A stretch of 7,800 nt of DNA from an uncultured Selenomonadales bacterium (GTDB lineage: Bacteria; Bacillota; Negativicutes; Selenomonadales; Selenomonadaceae): positions 1 to 7,800 of the forward strand of contig CAMJAZ010000059.1 in assembly GCA_946403735.1 (NCBI GenBank). The letters are read 5' to 3'. The number at the start of each line of letters is the position of its first letter. The stretch's first letter is position 1. The position numbers and the translations under genes were made by a program. Shown here piece after piece: positions 6,361-7,800 of this stretch. The notes below the pieces were generated by a model that was not told the origin of the DNA, did no database searches, and was given only the letters and a program-made list of their open reading frames with translations.

Positions 6361-6528
6361 ATAGGACAGTTTACCTCTGTCACCTCCGTGTGGTTAAAGT
6401 CCACTATATTTAGAGTGAGGATTCTGACTTTGTGGGAGTTCAATGATTAGCTGGATGTAGTTATTCTACTTATTTCGCAGTAGGCTTTGACCCACAAATC
6501 ATCAGATACGTCCAAATGAGGTGTTAAA
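6361..6528 (+). ncRNA. Candidate IS110 bridge RNA
   Basis: IS110-group elements encode a structured bridge RNA in the non-coding stretch before the recombinase, with loops that pair to target and donor DNA. Here 168 bp separate a likely transcription start from the recombinase ATG, no open frame is present, and several stems can be drawn. They are GACAG/CTGTC (6365-6369 with 6377-6381), GTGG/CCAC (6390-6393 with 6401-6404), TTTGTGGG/CCCACAAA (6429-6436 with 6491-6498), TCAA/TTGA (6440-6443 with 6487-6490), and a terminal hairpin GTAG/CTAC (6457-6460 with 6466-6469). The long second domain has an internal loop with arms near 6444-6456 and 6470-6486, the layout of a guide loop. An alternative stem, GTCACCTC with GAGG and TGAC (6379-6386 with 6417-6428), competes with the first hairpin. 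The 3' end is not defined. The RNA role is inferred from position and fold. Confidence 0.62.
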
Positions 6529-7704
6529 ATGTATTTTGTCGGTATTGATATTGCCAAACGATTTCACGAAGCCGTCGTTATTGATGAGCGCGGGCAAGTC
6601 GTTGTTAAGCGCATTAAGTTTCAAAATTCCCATTCCGGTTATTGCAAATTTATGGACGCTGTCAGAAAACTCAATCCGCCCGTTGAGTTTGCAATGGAAG
6701 CTACGGGACATTACTGGTTTAGTCTTTATGCTCACCTTCGTCAAGATAACCAAATTGTTCGCGTCATCAATCCCTTGCAGTCCGACGCTTTACGCGGTCT
6801 TTTCATTCATGAAACCAAGACCGATAACATCGACGCTTTCATTATTGCTGAAATTCTCAGAATCGGTCGTTATACCAATACTGAAATTCTTCCCGAAAAT
6901 ATTCACGCTCTACGCGAACTTTGCAGACATCGTTTTTACATTATAGCTACTGCATCCGACATTAAGCGCAAGGTCATCGCTCTTTTAGACCAAATTTTTC
7001 CTGAATATGAAAAACTTTTTACTGATACTTTCGGCGTCACTTCTATGCGACTTTTAGAAAATTATTCAACTCCCGAACAAATACTTTCTGTTGATTCTCA
7101 AACTCTCGCCGACCTCTTGCAAAAGGCAAGTCGTGGCAGATTCGGTATCGACAAAGCTATCCAAATTCAAGAATATGCCAGAAATTCTTTCGGCATTATA
7201 CTCGCCTCCTCTTCAATTTCTCTCATCATAAAGCAGTACATTGAACAACTTAAATCTTTGGAATACACCATTGATATTTTTGACGCTGAAATTGCAAAGA
7301 TTTACGACACTTTCGATTGCAAACTTCACACAATTACAGGAATTGGCAAAACTCTTGCCGCTGTTATCTTTTCTGAAATTGGCGGCGATATTGTCAAATT
7401 TTCATCAGTGTCGAAACTTGTTGCTTACGCCAGTCTTTATCCAAAAAACAGCCAATCTGGCGAGTCGATAAACTCTAAAGGACATTTATCAAAACGAGGA
7501 AGTCCGTACCTTAGACGGGCTATTTGGCTTGCTTCTTTTGTTGCCGCTTTCAAAGATCCCGCCTTAAATAAGTTTTATGAGAAAAAACGTGCTGAAGGTA
7601 AAGACCATTTAAACGTTATGGGACATATTTGCCACAAAATGCTTTCCATTATTTTTGCTGTTCTTCGTGATAATAAACCTTATATTCCAGTTTCAACTAC
7701 TTGA
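6529..7704 (+). CDS. IS110-family DEDD recombinase (transposase)
   Basis: This 391-residue protein catalyses RNA-guided excision and insertion of the element. The N-terminal RuvC-like DEDD domain covers about 3-155. Its acidic residues are Asp7 in GIDIAK, Glu57 in MEATGHY, and Asp99 and Asp102 in KTDNIDA. A helical, partly coiled-coil linker runs from about 160 to 265. The C-terminal Transposase_20 domain (about 266-350) contains ITGIGKTLAAVIFSEIGGD, LVAYASLYPKNSQSG and SKRGSPYLRRAIWLAS. Ser310 in the SG motif is the likely nucleophile that covalently joins the DNA, by analogy with IS621. Both catalytic centres look intact, so the protein could be active. GAGG at 6518-6521 lies 7 nt before the ATG. 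The TGA stop (7702-7704) overlaps a TTGACT that may act as a promoter element in the circular form. It is oriented head to head with the acetyltransferase gene. Confidence 0.96.
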   Translation: MYFVGIDIAKRFHEAVVIDERGQVVVKRIKFQNSHSGYCKFMDAVRKLNPPVEFAMEATGHYWFSLYAHLRQDNQIVRVINPLQSDALRGLFIHETKTDNIDAFIIAEILRIGRYTNTEILPENIHALRELCRHRFYIIATASDIKRKVIALLDQIFPEYEKLFTDTFGVTSMRLLENYSTPEQILSVDSQTLADLLQKASRGRFGIDKAIQIQEYARNSFGIILASSSISLIIKQYIEQLKSLEYTIDIFDAEIAKIYDTFDCKLHTITGIGKTLAAVIFSEIGGDIVKFSSVSKLVAYASLYPKNSQSGESINSKGHLSKRGSPYLRRAIWLASFVAAFKDPALNKFYEKKRAEGKDHLNVMGHICHKMLSIIFAVLRDNKPYIPVSTT

Positions 7705-7740
7705 CTTTTTATAGCTGGTCTAAAAAATTTAAAATATTAT

Positions 7741-7766
7741 AAAAAAAAAACGGTTTGTCAACCATT
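7741..7766 (-). terminator. Intrinsic terminator of a gene beyond the right edge
   Basis: Read on the minus strand, AATGGTT (7766-7760), loop GACA and AACCGTT (7755-7749) form a 7-bp stem including one T.G wobble, and the run of T that ends the stem continues unbroken to 7741. The unit it ends must lie to the right of the window on the minus strand. A TAA at 7786-7784 in one minus frame is 17 nt before the stem and could be that gene's stop, but too little sequence is present to call it. Confidence 0.6.
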
Positions 7767-7800
7767 TATAAAAAATGTAGGAATTAATATTTGAAAGAAG

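Larger units (their letters stand above)
6340..7718 (+). mobile_element. IS110-family insertion sequence, apparently intact
   Basis: The element consists of a non-coding left part of about 190 bp, the DEDD recombinase gene and a short right end. Its size of about 1.4 kb is normal for the family. As expected for IS110 elements, no terminal inverted repeats or obvious target duplication are present, so the ends cannot be fixed by inspection. The boundaries given assume a GG core dinucleotide at 6340-6341 and 7717-7718, chosen because the RE-LE junction it would create is matched by a loop of the putative bridge RNA. The left end could lie anywhere between about 6302 and 6361 and the right end between 7705 and about 7740. 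The element sits between the acetyltransferase gene and a terminator of an outside gene, so it broke no reading frame that can be seen. Confidence 0.85.

Noticed and set aside
6340..7718. Terminal inverted repeats or a target-site duplication for the IS
   Set aside because: None could be found, which is normal for IS110-family elements.
7767..7800. Possible end of a minus-strand gene at the right edge
   Set aside because: The terminator at 7741-7766 implies such a gene and a TAA lies at 7786-7784, but only a few codons would be in the window.

Overview
The window looks like chromosomal DNA of a low-to-moderate G+C Bacillota-type bacterium. AGGAGG-like ribosome binding sites precede nearly every gene. 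The permease resembles streptococcal LacS, galT is of the class II type, and the AraC regulator resembles those of Gram-positive sugar operons. A Negativicutes host is possible from the style of the sequence, but no marker gene here proves it. Gene density is high and every large open frame but one (galT, cut by the window edge) is intact.

The left half is a minus-strand lactose/galactose operon. In transcription order it holds a cytidylate-kinase-like protein (4621 to 4010), a LacS-type galactoside permease without the IIA domain (3991 to 2570, GTG start), galK (2386 to 1217), galE (1173 to 184) and the first 57 codons of galT (from 171 to the edge). The permease brings in galactose or a galactoside, and GalK, GalT and GalE run the Leloir pathway to glucose-1-phosphate and UDP-sugars. 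No beta-galactosidase is visible. A compound palindromic intergenic element of about 96 bp lies between the permease gene and galK.

An AraC-family regulator (4802 to 5659, plus strand) diverges from the operon across a short AT-rich region and is its likely regulator. Convergent with it, only 3 bp away, is a maltose/galactoside O-acetyltransferase of the LacA/Maa/NodL family (6286 to 5663, minus strand).

The right end is an apparently intact IS110-family element (about 6340 to 7718) with its DEDD recombinase (6529 to 7704). The roughly 170 bp before the recombinase is non-coding, structured and preceded by an extended -10 promoter. It has the position and fold expected of an IS110 bridge RNA. 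One internal-loop segment of this RNA (6448-6456) matches the RE-LE junction that would form if the element circularised through a GG core. This is the most interesting part of the window, but the ends and guide assignments are inferences. To the right of the element is a minus-strand intrinsic terminator that belongs to a gene outside the window.
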